Notes under the pieces: generated by a model
Seen by the model: only the letters and a program-made list of their open reading frames with translations
Told to the model about the DNA's origin: nothing
The model's database searches: none
Shown here: positions 8,905-17,113 of the stretch, piece by piece
How the letters are laid out: each line of letters starts with the position of its first letter
Numbering within the stretch: position 1 is the first letter of the stretch
Translations under genes and position numbers: made by a program
Source: Rhizobium sp. 18055
Lineage (GTDB): Bacteria; Pseudomonadota; Alphaproteobacteria; Rhizobiales; Rhizobiaceae
Direction: 5' to 3'
Assembly: GCF_902706285.1 (NCBI RefSeq)
Contig: NZ_CACSKD010000005.1
Location: forward strand, 298,333-362,332
DNA: 64,000 bases

Positions 8905-9891
8905 TCAGACCGTCTCCCAGCCGTCCTTTTCACTGGCGCGATAGATGGCGTCGATGAACGCCTGGCTGAGCTTCGAGCTTTCCAGCGTGACGATCTCCTG
9001 GTCCTCTCCCATCGCCGCGCGGGCAAACGCCTCGACCTCGCGCTTGTACTGGCGGCTGTCCGGGAAGCGGAAGATGGTGGACTGGTTGTGGCCGCGATTG
9101 GTCAGCTCGATCTCCTCGGCACCCCAGCGATCGGCATTGAACGGCGACTTCACCTCGATGAAACCATCGGTGCCGTGGAACACCATGAGCTGGCGGTTGG
9201 CCAGCTGGGTGGCGATATAGAAGCTCAGCTCGAAGCCGCCGAAATCGGCTTTGACGCTCGAATAGATGTCTGTGCCGAATTCCGGGTCGCGGCGGGTGAC
9301 CGCCTGGACGCGCAGCGGCTCCTGGCCCGTTGCAAAGCGGGTGGCAATGGTCGGGTAGACGCCGATATCGGGCAAGGCGCCGCCACCGAGCGCGGGGATG
9401 TTGCGCATGTTGCTGGCGTCGCGGTTGAAATAGGTGAAGGCGCCCTGGACATGCTGCAGCGTGCCGATGGAGCCGTCGGCGATCAGCGCGCGGACCTTGT
9501 GCCAGACGGGGGTGTAGGCGACCATATAAGCTTCGGTGACCAGCACCTTGTTGCGGTCGCGGGCGGCGATCAGGCTGTCGATCTCATTGGCCTTCAGGGC
9601 GATCGGCTTTTCGCAAAGCACATGCTTGCCGGCGTCCGCCGCCTTGATCGACCATTCGACATGCTGCGAGCTCGGCAATGGAATATAGACGGCGTCGATC
9701 AGGTCGGAGGCCAGCATTTCCTCGTAGGAACCGAAGGCGTGCGGCACCGAGAAGCGGTCGGCCATGGCGCGGGCCTTCGACAGGTCGCGGCTGGCAATGG
9801 CGGTGACGACACAGTTTTCCGCGTCCTGAATGGCGGGAACGACAAGGTCGCGGCCGATCTTGGCGGTCGAGATGATACCGAAACGCAGCAT
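8905..9891 (-). CDS. Gfo/Idh/MocA family oxidoreductase
   Basis: A 328-residue NAD(P)-dependent oxidoreductase. The N-terminal Rossmann fold starts [20 protein letters not shown], and the family motif EKP lies at residues 94-96 (CEKPIALK) with its catalytic lysine. The C-terminal alpha/beta domain includes [13 protein letters not shown], in which the Asp is at the usual substrate-binding place. Such enzymes oxidise or reduce sugars, inositols or aldose derivatives; the specific substrate is not evident. Its stop codon is directly adjacent to that of the convergent GtrA gene. Confidence 0.9.
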   Translation of the reverse strand: MLRFGIISTAKIGRDLVVPAIQDAENCVVTAIASRDLSKARAMADRFSVPHAFGSYEEMLASDLIDAVYIPLPSSQHVEWSIKAADAGKHVLCEKPIALKANEIDSLIAARDRNKVLVTEAYMVAYTPVWHKVRALIADGSIGTLQHVQGAFTYFNRDASNMRNIPALGGGALPDIGVYPTIATRFATGQEPLRVQAVTRRDPEFGTDIYSSVKADFGGFELSFYIATQLANRQLMVFHGTDGFIEVKSPFNADRWGAEEIELTNRGHNQSTIFRFPDSRQYKREVEAFARAAMGEDQEIVTLESSKLSQAFIDAIYRASEKDGWETV

Positions 9892-9932
9892 GGCTTGAGC
9901 CTCTCCTAGATTGATTTTTGGGACTGATTTTG

Positions 9933-9955
9933 GCCAAGCTTAGAGAGCGCTTGGC
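9933..9955. promoter_or_regulatory. Inverted repeat between divergent genes
   Basis: GCCAAGC and GCTTGGC form 7-base arms separated by 9 bases, about 40 bases upstream of the Gfo/Idh/MocA start and 130 bases upstream of the aldo/keto reductase start. A regulator site is possible but no regulator gene is adjacent, so the role is unproven. Confidence 0.3.
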
Positions 9956-10084
9956 TGCGGCGCAATGGCACGATCACAATTCGCGGCGCTGGTTTCCATC
10001 TGACCGTTAGCGCACTACGTTAGGGGTGGCGGCGTTCTGCCGTGTCATCGATTTCAATCCATTCAACATTTTAGGGAGTGCATC

Positions 10085-11035
10085 ATGGAGATGCGTCGTC
10101 TTGGAAAAACCGGCCTTTCGGTCGCGCCGATCGTGTTTGGCGGCAATGTGTTCGGCTGGACGGCCGACGAGAAGACCTCGTTCGGCATTCTCGACGCCTT
10201 CTTCGATGCCGGCTTCAACACCATCGATACCGCCGACGTCTATTCCGCCTGGGTGCCCGGCAACAAGGGCGGCGATTCCGAGGAGATCATCGGCAAGTGG
10301 CTGAAGCAGGGGAAGATTTCCCGCGACAAGGCGGTTGTCATCACCAAGGTCGGCTCCGAGATGGGACCGGGCAAGAAGGGCCTGAAAGAGCAGTATATCC
10401 TGCAGGCGGTCGAGGCGTCGCTGAAGCGGCTGCAGACCGACTATATCGATCTCTACCTCTCGCACTGGCCGGACCCCGAGACGCCGCACGAAGAAACGCT
10501 GGGCGCTTTCGCCAAGCTGAAACAACAGGGCAAGATCCGCGCCATCGGCTGCTCGAACCTTGATGCCTCGCAGTTGCAGGCCTCATTCGATGCCGCTGAA
10601 AAGGCCGGGCTGCCGCGTTACGACGTGATCCAGCCGGAATACAATCTCTACGACCGCGCCACGTTCGAAGGGCCGCTGGCCGACCTCTGCGTCAAAGAGG
10701 ATATCGGCGTCATCAACTATTACAGCCTCGCCTCCGGCTTTCTCTCCGGCAAGTACCGCAGCAAGGCGGATACCGAAGGCAAGGCGCGCGGCGGCAAGGC
10801 GGCCGGCTACCTCGACGACAAGGGGCTGAAGATCCTCGCCGCCCTCGACACGGTTTCGGCCGAAACTGGCGCCAAGCCTGCGGAGATCTCGCTCGCCTGG
10901 CTGCTGCGCAAGAAGGCGGTGACGGCGCCGATTGCCAGTGCTACCAGTCTGTCGCAGCTCGAGAGCCTGACGAAATCGGCAAGCCTCACGCTGTCAGACG
11001 ATGCGATGGCGCTGCTCGATAAGGCAGGCGCCTGA
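10085..11035 (+). CDS. Aldo/keto reductase
   Basis: A 316-residue (beta/alpha)8-barrel NADPH-dependent reductase. The catalytic tetrad is visible: D48 and Y53 in NTIDTADVYSAW, K88 in VVITKVGSE and H127 in LYLSHWPDPETP. The cofactor-binding part near the end (IASATSLSQLESLTKSA) is typical. It resembles the YajO/IolS-type group that reduces aldehydes and ketones; the physiological substrate is unknown. AGGGAG precedes the ATG at a normal distance. It may be co-transcribed with the acetyltransferase gene 61 bases downstream. Confidence 0.92.
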   Translation: MEMRRLGKTGLSVAPIVFGGNVFGWTADEKTSFGILDAFFDAGFNTIDTADVYSAWVPGNKGGDSEEIIGKWLKQGKISRDKAVVITKVGSEMGPGKKGLKEQYILQAVEASLKRLQTDYIDLYLSHWPDPETPHEETLGAFAKLKQQGKIRAIGCSNLDASQLQASFDAAEKAGLPRYDVIQPEYNLYDRATFEGPLADLCVKEDIGVINYYSLASGFLSGKYRSKADTEGKARGGKAAGYLDDKGLKILAALDTVSAETGAKPAEISLAWLLRKKAVTAPIASATSLSQLESLTKSASLTLSDDAMALLDKAGA

Positions 11036-11041
11036 CAGCAC

Positions 11042-11089
11042 GCCAAGATGGGGCGCCAACATGGGGCCAAGATAGGGCCAAGATAGGGA
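11042..11089 (+). repeat. Four tandem 11-13 base units before the GNAT gene
   Basis: Four imperfect copies of GCCAAGATGGG/GCCAAGATAGG (starting at 11042, 11055, 11066 and 11077) fill most of the gap between the aldo/keto reductase and the acetyltransferase. The last copy supplies AGGGAG, the ribosome binding site of the acetyltransferase. Confidence 0.75.
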
Positions 11090-11096
11090 GCAAGGC

Positions 11097-11540
11097 ATGA
11101 CCGTGATCATCCGCGAAGCGAGACCCGACGACGAAGCCCGCTGGCGCGTGCTTTGGGACGGCTATCTCGCCTTCTACGAGGTCACCGTCGCGCCCGATAT
11201 CACCGACAACACCTGGCGCCGGGTCTTCGATCCGGCGTCGGCCATCGGAATGCGGGTTGGCGAAGTCGATGGGGTACTGATGGGTTTTGCGCTCTATCTC
11301 ACCCATGAAGGCACCTGGATTGCAGGCAAGGACTGCTATCTCGAGGATCTCTATGTCGATGCGGAAGCGCGCGGCAAGGGCGTCGGTCGGGCGCTGCTCG
11401 ACGATCTGGTTGCGCTGTCGAAGGCCGAGGGCTGGACGCGGCTCTACTGGCACACCAGCGAGAGCAACACGCGCGCCCAGGCGCTCTATGACAGCTACGT
11501 CAAGAGCGACGGCCATATCCGCTACCGCATCAATTTCTGA
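11097..11540 (+). CDS. GNAT family N-acetyltransferase
   Basis: A 147-residue acetyl-CoA-dependent N-acetyltransferase. The acetyl-CoA pyrophosphate-binding motif is LYVDAEARGKGVGRALLDDL (R/Q-x-x-G-x-G/A), preceded by the strand CYLEDLYV and followed by WTRLYWHTSESNTRAQALYDSY, which is typical of small-molecule acetyltransferases. The substrate is not known. The ATG at 11097 follows AGGGAG contributed by the tandem repeat upstream. It overlaps the convergent M15-like gene by 11 bases. Confidence 0.9.
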   Translation: MTVIIREARPDDEARWRVLWDGYLAFYEVTVAPDITDNTWRRVFDPASAIGMRVGEVDGVLMGFALYLTHEGTWIAGKDCYLEDLYVDAEARGKGVGRALLDDLVALSKAEGWTRLYWHTSESNTRAQALYDSYVKSDGHIRYRINF

Positions 11541-12147
11541 GCGGCGGGAAGCCTCCATAGAATTGTGAATGGTCGCCCTCCCAGTTGGCCATGCCCTGCC
11601 GGGTGAGGATGCCGCGCGGACTGACATAGCTCTGGATGATCCGGCGCGGGCGCTCGTGCCACTGGATGTTGAAGGCCCACAGCTTCGGGAAAAAGCAGAG
11701 CGAGGCGTAAGGCAGGTGATCATGGATCCACCAGGCCAGCCTCTGCCAATCCTGCTCGTCCCGATAATGATCGACCAGCCAGGGCACGACGACGCAGGCC
11801 GTCGCCCCGATAAAACCTTCGGCGTCGCGGCGATCCCAGATGTGATCGGCCGCCGTCCTTTCGTTTGTCGAGCAGTTGAGCTTGTTGCGGTTGCCGAACT
11901 GGTTGACCTCGGCGGAGCGATAGCCGGAGCGGATATGCAGGCGGCCGAATGCCTGCTGCAACGGCTCCAGCAGTTCCTCGCACAGCCGCGTGCCTGCCTC
12001 GATGGCGAGATCCGGGTCATCGGGGATATTCGGGATACGATAGAAATCGGCGATCTCGGAATGCAGGAAATCACGCAGGAAGAAATTTTGCGACAGCCGC
12101 ACCCGGCCGAGATCCTCCAGCCCCTTCATCGATCCCGGCTTTTTCAT
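11530..12147 (-). CDS. Peptidase M15-like protein
   Basis: A 205-residue protein with resemblance to the C-terminal peptidase M15A/D-Ala-D-Ala carboxypeptidase-like fold: a segment LSQNFFLRDFLHSEIA, then the helix with CEELLEPLQQAFG followed by RLHIRSGYRS, as in M15 enzymes, and HIWDRRD that could supply a metal-ligand His and Asp. The downstream part (ACVVVPWLVDHY, LCFFPKLWAFNIQWHERP) belongs to a conserved rhizobial hypothetical family. ATG 12147 is chosen because GGAGGG lies 10 bases upstream; the open frame to 12216 has no ribosome binding site. Enzymatic activity is not certain. Confidence 0.6.
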   Translation of the reverse strand: MKKPGSMKGLEDLGRVRLSQNFFLRDFLHSEIADFYRIPNIPDDPDLAIEAGTRLCEELLEPLQQAFGRLHIRSGYRSAEVNQFGNRNKLNCSTNERTAADHIWDRRDAEGFIGATACVVVPWLVDHYRDEQDWQRLAWWIHDHLPYASLCFFPKLWAFNIQWHERPRRIIQSYVSPRGILTRQGMANWEGDHSQFYGGFPPLRN

Positions 12148-12219
12148 GCGGCTATGCCCTCCATCCACGCCCGATCCTTTCGCGCAAATGACCTCGGCGC
12201 AACCCGATTCCGTCAACTG

Positions 12220-12414
12220 CTATGGTGCAAATTTGAAGACATCGATGAAGGCGCGGAGCGCCCGGCGCATCTGGCGGCGGCTGGGGTAGTAGAGGAATGG
12301 GCCGGGGTATGGCGGGCACCAGCCCACCAGCACCTGCATAAGGCTGCGCTTGATGCAGCGGTGGTGGACGAGATCGCCCGGATGGCTGGCCGCTTTGTGG
12401 CAGGCCAGACCTTC
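12220..12414 (-). pseudogene. LysR-type regulator remnant with internal deletion
   Basis: A 64-codon frame between an in-frame TGA (12415-12417) and TAG (12220-12222) encodes two pieces of a LysR substrate-binding domain fused together: SHPGDLVHHRCIK, which corresponds to the central (P)xHPxDLxxHRCIxxR segment, runs directly into LMQVLVGWCPPYPGPFLYYPSRRQ and RALRAFIDVF, the normal C-terminal end. In intact LysR proteins these pieces are about 80-100 residues apart. The DNA-binding domain is absent. It is a degraded gene with a C-terminal remnant; no start codon or ribosome binding site is visible. Confidence 0.75.
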
Positions 12415-12469
12415 TCATTCAACGTGGAAGCGCTAGGTAAACCTTCCGTTGCAAAGGAAGGAAACGACA

Positions 12470-12766
12470 ATGCCAGCCGCGAAACGGGACGAACAACAGA
12501 AAGTCCGCGCCGGCCTCTCGGAAATGGAAGGGCGACTGCTGGTGCTGGAGGTGGTGGCGATGACGTCGCTGGCTTTGGTTCTCGACACATCCGGCCGGGA
12601 CGACGACAGTACGATGGGCCGCAATGTGCTGCATATGATCCGCGACGCGGTCGATAACAAATGCACTGAGATGGGCCTTTCTGACGAGGCTTCCACAACC
12701 GCACAGAGTTATGCCGAAGAGCTGCTCGGCACGGCGATGACGGCACTTTTTCCAAGCAGGCACTGA
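12470..12766 (+). CDS. Small conserved protein of unknown function
   Basis: A 98-residue cytoplasmic protein with a good ribosome binding site (GGAAGG, 9 bases before the ATG). It is predicted to be largely helical: EMEGRLLVLEVVAMTSLALVLDTS at the start and EASTTAQSYAEELLGTAMTALF at the end. I do not recognise a domain. It starts just after the LysR remnant. Length, start signal and codon use support a real gene. Confidence 0.55.
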   Translation: MPAAKRDEQQKVRAGLSEMEGRLLVLEVVAMTSLALVLDTSGRDDDSTMGRNVLHMIRDAVDNKCTEMGLSDEASTTAQSYAEELLGTAMTALFPSRH

Positions 12767-12840
12767 TCATCTCTTTGGGCGCCTTGCGGGCCTGCCGCCC
12801 GGCGCTATAATGCGGCATCGATGCGAGCAGGGTGAAAACC

Positions 12841-13200
12841 ATGAGTGACCGGCAGGCGATCGAAGCAGTGGTGCATCTCTATGTCGAAGGCATGACCTTC
12901 GCCAATGAAGCGGCCTTGCGAAAGGCGTTTCATCCGCAATGCGCTGTCATCGGCCACTATGAAAATACCGTGGAATGGTCGACGCGCGATGAATTCATCG
13001 CCGCGATCGTCTCCGAGGGCTCGGCACCGCCCGGCACCCAGCCGCACATGGACATCCAGACGCTTGATGTCGTCGGCGATGCGGCGAGCGTGCGGGTCAG
13101 CGACGACTTCGCCGGCATGCGCTTTACCGACTACCTGTCGATGCTGAAGATCGATGGGCGGTGGACGATCGTCAACAAGGTGTACTATCTGCACGCGTGA
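12841..13200 (+). CDS. Nuclear transport factor 2-like protein
   Basis: A 119-residue NTF2-like (lumazine-binding/DUF4440-type) protein. It has the characteristic N-terminal helix (QAIEAVVHLYVEGMTFANEAALRKAFHPQCAVIG), a central ESTRDEFIAAI-like segment (WSTRDEFIAAIV) and the final beta strands ending MLKIDGRWTIVNKVYYLHA. Members bind small molecules or act as isomerases or dehydratases; none can be assigned. ATG 12841 is used rather than the in-frame GTG at 12832 because AGCAGGG is at a better distance. Confidence 0.82.
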   Translation: MSDRQAIEAVVHLYVEGMTFANEAALRKAFHPQCAVIGHYENTVEWSTRDEFIAAIVSEGSAPPGTQPHMDIQTLDVVGDAASVRVSDDFAGMRFTDYLSMLKIDGRWTIVNKVYYLHA

Positions 13201-13572
13201 GAATAGGCGATGAGGTCTTGCATCGCGCGCACTGGATGTGTCCTCGGCCGTGCCTCTTCCACCTGTGCGCAGGCTACGCCCGAGCGATGTCACGGGAATC
13301 CAGCCGAAACGCGTCTGCGTGGTGAAAAGGGTCTTTCGCATTCAAGGACTTGAATGCGCTGGGTTCCCGCCACAGGGCGAGAATGAGGGGAGAGTCTGGG
13401 GTCAGCGGCAACAAGCCATCGCAGCGCCTGCGCGCTTTGGCACTGTGCCCTGGCTTGCCACCTCTGCCACACCGCCCTCGACGGCAAAGGCTATCACGAA
13501 AATTGAGCAAGCACTGTCGGGACCTGGCGATCCGGGCCGTCCTTGGTTGAGCATCGCAGCGAGGAGGAAGCC
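13201..13572. other. Gap with a palindrome, no gene
   Basis: This 372-base gap holds no convincing gene; reading frames in it have no start signals or recognisable domains. It contains the inverted repeat CGCATTCAAG/CTTGAATGCG at 13337-13358 with a 2-base centre. The surrounding GC-rich text has the look of a dispersed rhizobial intergenic element, which I cannot confirm without genome-wide comparison. The ribosome binding site of the next gene (GAGGAGG) is at its right end. Confidence 0.4.
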
Positions 13573-14199
13573 ATGAGAGAGCTGATCTTGAAGATGTCGA
13601 TATCGATCGACGGTTTCGTCAGCGATCTGGAGGGCCGAAACAGATGGATGTTCGGCGGCGATGCGGAGGCGAAGGCCTGGAGCGTCGAGACCCTGTGGAC
13701 CGCCGGACTGCACATCATGGGCAGCCGCACCTTCCGCGACATGGCCGCCCACTGGCCGACCGCCACCGACATGTTCGCGCCGCCGATGAACGAGATCCCG
13801 AAGGCGGTGTTCTCGCGTCAGGGGCAGGCGATCCTGACGAGCGTCAAGACCGCGCGCGATGATGCCGGCGCCGGGACCGGGACCGCATCGTCCGCGGCGT
13901 TGCAGCCCGGTGCCGGGAGCTGGGCGCAGACCCATGTGGCGAGCGGCGAGCTGGCGGCGGAAATCACGGCACTGAAAGCCCAAGGGGGAAAGCCGATCAT
14001 CGCCCATGGCGGTGCGCGCTTCGCCCGCAGTCTGGTTGCCGCGCGACTGATCGACCGGTTCGTGCTGCTGGTGCATCCCGTGGCGCTGGGCAACGGCCTG
14101 CCTGTGTTCTCCGAGCTTGCCGCGCCGATGTCTCTGAAGCTGGAACGTGCGAGGGCCTTTCCGGGTGGTGCGGTGGCGCGGGTCTACCGGGCGGCGTGA
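13573..14199 (+). CDS. Dihydrofolate reductase (RibD C-terminal) family protein
   Basis: A 208-residue protein of the RibD_C/dihydrofolate reductase-like family (YwjB/YyaP-type). The N-terminus LILKMSISIDGFVSD and the motif AGLHIMGSRTFRDMAAHW are diagnostic; KPIIAHGGARFARSLVAARLIDRFVLLVHPVALGNG forms the NADPH-binding part seen in outline in all members. The physiological substrate is generally unknown. Start ATG 13573 has GGAGGA 6 bases upstream. A Gly/Ala/Thr-rich stretch near residue 100 (DDAGAGTGTASSAA) looks like a lineage-specific insertion. Confidence 0.88.
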   Translation: MRELILKMSISIDGFVSDLEGRNRWMFGGDAEAKAWSVETLWTAGLHIMGSRTFRDMAAHWPTATDMFAPPMNEIPKAVFSRQGQAILTSVKTARDDAGAGTGTASSAALQPGAGSWAQTHVASGELAAEITALKAQGGKPIIAHGGARFARSLVAARLIDRFVLLVHPVALGNGLPVFSELAAPMSLKLERARAFPGGAVARVYRAA

Positions 14200-14306
14200 G
14201 GCTGTGGCCGGCGGGCCGGCTGCGGGCGACAAAGCGGGAACCCGTGTGGGGCATTGATGGCGGGGCAGCCTGACTGCTCTCGGCCCGTTGCCGACATCCG
14301 GTCGCA

Positions 14307-14798
14307 TCAAAATTGGATTGCTTGACGTAGGATCGCGATAGTATCCGCCACCGATGGCCCTGTGATTGGGGGCGGATTAATCCGTTCGCAGAATTCGCGC
14401 CAAACAAAGAAGGTTAGCTCCGCTCCGTCAGTCGGCGTCTCTCCGGGACCATCTGCAAACTGTTCGAGCAACCGGTAACGGTTATCCTGCCAGAAAAGGT
14501 CTTCAACCCAACCATATATCGGGATCGCGTGGAAATGGATCGGATACCCAGGAGAGTGACCATAACGAGCGATGTAAACTCTTCTCGCGCCAAGCGCCGT
14601 CAGTACACGCTGGACCGTCGCGAACACAGTCCCCATTGAACATAGTGACTCAGCAGACAGATCGCTCAGTTCATTCGTTACTTTGATTGAAGCGATGATG
14701 AGGTAGCCGGGCAGCGCGGAATTCACGCGATGGTTCACCGACCAACCGGAGGTCCGGGCGATGTGAAACTCAAGTGGAACTTCATGGTCTTGCGTCAT
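14307..14798 (-). CDS. HIT-like protein with degenerate motif
   Basis: A 163-residue protein resembling the histidine triad fold: VNSALPGYLIIAS and NELSDLSAESLCSMG match the N-terminal HIT strands and helix, and GYPIHFHAIPIYGW occupies the place of the HxHxHxx nucleotide-hydrolase motif. Only two of the three histidines are present, the first being replaced by Pro, so catalysis is uncertain. The base composition is lower in GC than its neighbours, suggesting acquisition. No neighbour indicates a function. The family assignment is by motif only. Confidence 0.5.
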   Translation of the reverse strand: MTQDHEVPLEFHIARTSGWSVNHRVNSALPGYLIIASIKVTNELSDLSAESLCSMGTVFATVQRVLTALGARRVYIARYGHSPGYPIHFHAIPIYGWVEDLFWQDNRYRLLEQFADGPGETPTDGAELTFFVWREFCERINPPPITGPSVADTIAILRQAIQF

Positions 14799-15027
14799 GA
14801 GAATAATCTATCAAGACCACTTGCTATCGCAATGTCTCCTGTTGGCGCGAAGATGCTATCCGGTGTTGGCCGCACGCGCCAAGTCCCGCACGCGTGCTTG
14901 CGGTGCCGCGCCTGCGCCCGCCGCGTTTCACGCCATCGTCACTTATTGTCGTGGACATTCGTCCCAACGATAGGGCCAAGCCGAAAAATGTGGTAAGCGC
15001 CAGCCAAGCAACGACAGGAGTGCAACC

Positions 15028-15261
15028 GTGAGCGAACCGACCATAGCCGATGCAACGAACCGCATTTACGAATCGCTCCAGGCAGACAATGCCGATATCG
15101 ACGCGCATATCGCGACCCTCAAGGCAGCGTTGGCGCGGGAGGGTTTGAAAGAGGCCGATTTCGACCCCGCGAGGCTCGTGCAGAACAATCGTTCCGGCAG
15201 GAAGCTGATGCAGGCCTACTTTCGGCAGCGCGGAGTAACGGTGAAATTTTCGGCGAAGTGA
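15028..15261 (+). CDS. Small conserved protein of unknown function
   Basis: A 77-residue protein starting at GTG with CAGGAG 7 bases upstream. It is helical and charged (IADATNRIYESLQADNADIDAHIATLKAALAREG in its first half) and ends with RKLMQAYFRQRGVTVKF. I do not recognise a named domain, but the start signal and codon use support expression. It stands alone between the HIT-like gene and serA. Confidence 0.6.
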   Translation: MSEPTIADATNRIYESLQADNADIDAHIATLKAALAREGLKEADFDPARLVQNNRSGRKLMQAYFRQRGVTVKFSAK

Positions 15262-15500
15262 CGCCCGCAGTCATGGCAGACAGGCCGCGGTCTCGCGGCT
15301 GACAGGCTCACCCTCAGCGCGGCCTGTCACCAGGCTTCGACCGTCGGACGCAGAGCGGCGATAGCGCCATGTTTCAGCATTTTCCTGCCGGGACGGAGAT
15401 ATTCTTCGCTGATTTCGAAGCAAGATGACGCTGTGGCGCAGAAGGCAGGCGCCGTGACACGCCTGCCAATCTCAATGATGATGCACCATTGCTGGATGCG

Positions 15501-16739
15501 TCAGTAGACCAATCGCGTTCTGATCGTTCCCGGTATCTCGCGTAGCGCCTGAAGGATGTCGTCAGCCGCTTCGGATACGTCCTCGGCTTCGATGACCACA
15601 TAGCCGGTATCACCATGGGTCTGCAGGAATTCGGCGACGATATTCAGCCCGCGCGAATAGAAGATCTCGTTCAATTGGATGAGAATACCGGGGCGGTTTT
15701 CGTGAACGTGGATGAAGCGCGTACCGTTCGGGCGCTCAGGCAACTGGACCTGCGGAAAGTTGACGGCGCCCATCGTCGAGCCGATGTCGGAATATTCAAC
15801 CAGCTTTCTGGAGACTTCGCCGCCGATGCGCTCCTGCGCTTCCTCCGTCGAGCCGCCAATATGCGGTGTCAGGATGACATTGCTCAGGCCCTGCAGCGGC
15901 GTTTCGAAACGCTCCTTGTTCGATGCCGGTTCCTTGGGGAACACATCGACCGCAGCCCCGGCCAGGTGGCCTTCTTTCAAGACTTTGGCGAGCGCGTCGA
16001 GATCGACCACGGTGCCGCGGGAATTGTTGATGAATATGGCGCCCTTCTTCATGCGGCGCAGTTCGACTTCGGTGATCATGTTGTGCGTCGATGCGGTTTC
16101 CGGGACGTGCATCGTCACATAATCCGAGATTTCCAGAAGCTCGCCGAGCGACGCCATGGATTCCGAATTGCCGCGGCGCAGCCTGTCGGACAGATCGAAA
16201 TAGCGCACCACCATGCCCATGCTTTCCGCAAGGGCACTCAGCTGCGAGCCGATATTGCCGTAGCCGACGATGCCGAGGGTTTTTCCGCGGACTTCGCGGC
16301 TGCCTTCTGCGGATTTCTCCCATCCGCCCTGATGCGCAGAGGCCGAACGCGGAAAGATTTGCCGCGTCAGCATGATGATCTCGCCGATCACAAGCTCGGC
16401 CACCGAGCGGGTGTTCGAATAGGGCGCGTTGAACACCGGAATCCCGCGGCGGCGTGCCGCTTCCAGATCGACCTGGTTGGTGCCGACGGAAAAACAGCCG
16501 ACGGCAATCAGCTTCTTGGCGGATTCGAAAATCTCTTCTGTCAGCTGCGTCCGAGAGCGAATGCCGATGATATGCGCATCGGCGATATGGCTCTTGAGAT
16601 CCTTGTCATCCAGTGCTTTCGGCAGATGCACGAGGTTGGTGTATCCACAGGACGAAAAATAGTCCACGGCGCTCTGGTTGATGCCTTCCAGCAGAAGTAC
16701 GGAAATTCGGTCGCGCGCGAGAGACAGCTTGGGGGGCAT
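15501..16739 (-). CDS. serA: D-3-phosphoglycerate dehydrogenase
   Basis: Catalyses the first step of serine biosynthesis, NAD-dependent oxidation of 3-phosphoglycerate to 3-phosphohydroxypyruvate. The 412-residue length and domain order match the E. coli type: substrate domain, nucleotide-binding domain with LGIVGYGNIGSQL, catalytic Arg in INNSRGTVVD, Glu in FPKEPASN and His in LTPHIGGST, and a C-terminal ACT domain (about residues 340-412, RFIHVHENRPGILIQLNEIF) that in this type mediates serine feedback inhibition. The start at 16739 gives MPPKLSLARDRISVLLLEGI, aligned with known SerA; the longer frame to 16823 is not supported. Confidence 0.94.
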   Translation of the reverse strand: MPPKLSLARDRISVLLLEGINQSAVDYFSSCGYTNLVHLPKALDDKDLKSHIADAHIIGIRSRTQLTEEIFESAKKLIAVGCFSVGTNQVDLEAARRRGIPVFNAPYSNTRSVAELVIGEIIMLTRQIFPRSASAHQGGWEKSAEGSREVRGKTLGIVGYGNIGSQLSALAESMGMVVRYFDLSDRLRRGNSESMASLGELLEISDYVTMHVPETASTHNMITEVELRRMKKGAIFINNSRGTVVDLDALAKVLKEGHLAGAAVDVFPKEPASNKERFETPLQGLSNVILTPHIGGSTEEAQERIGGEVSRKLVEYSDIGSTMGAVNFPQVQLPERPNGTRFIHVHENRPGILIQLNEIFYSRGLNIVAEFLQTHGDTGYVVIEAEDVSEAADDILQALREIPGTIRTRLVY

Positions 16740-17113
16740 GAATAGGCCTTCGTTTTCCGATTTTAACAAGTCGATGTCGTTTGTACGCCACTGCGGCGCA
16801 TTCCAACATGCCTTTGCGACCATCCGATCAGCAGCGCAAGCGAAAATTCAAATATTCTCTGCTTCCGTTGGACGCGTCTCGGCGGCTCATTGCGAATTGC
16901 GCAGGCCCGACCCATGCCATCAGCAAGCTGCTTGCTCACATTTTTCAGCACGTTAGGCCGAAAAACGTGGCTGTTCTTCCGCTCACTTCCTGTGAACGAA
17001 CGGCTGCAATGGACGCAAGGCAGGCGTTTGTCGGCGAGCCCGCTGAATCACATACCCCCACCGAAGACGGCGCTCCAAGCCGGCGACCTTCGCGCCGGCC
17101 TGCCTCGCTATCC
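16740..17113. other. Gap between pheT and serA, no gene
   Basis: These 374 bases lie upstream of serA and downstream of pheT, both on the minus strand. I see no gene, RNA or strong hairpin. The part nearest serA is relatively AT-rich and must contain its promoter, which I cannot place with confidence. Confidence 0.4.

Noticed and set aside
15444..15467. Perfect 8-base hairpin (GGCAGGCG/CGCCTGCC) after serA
   Set aside because: No U-tract follows on the serA strand; terminator function not supported.
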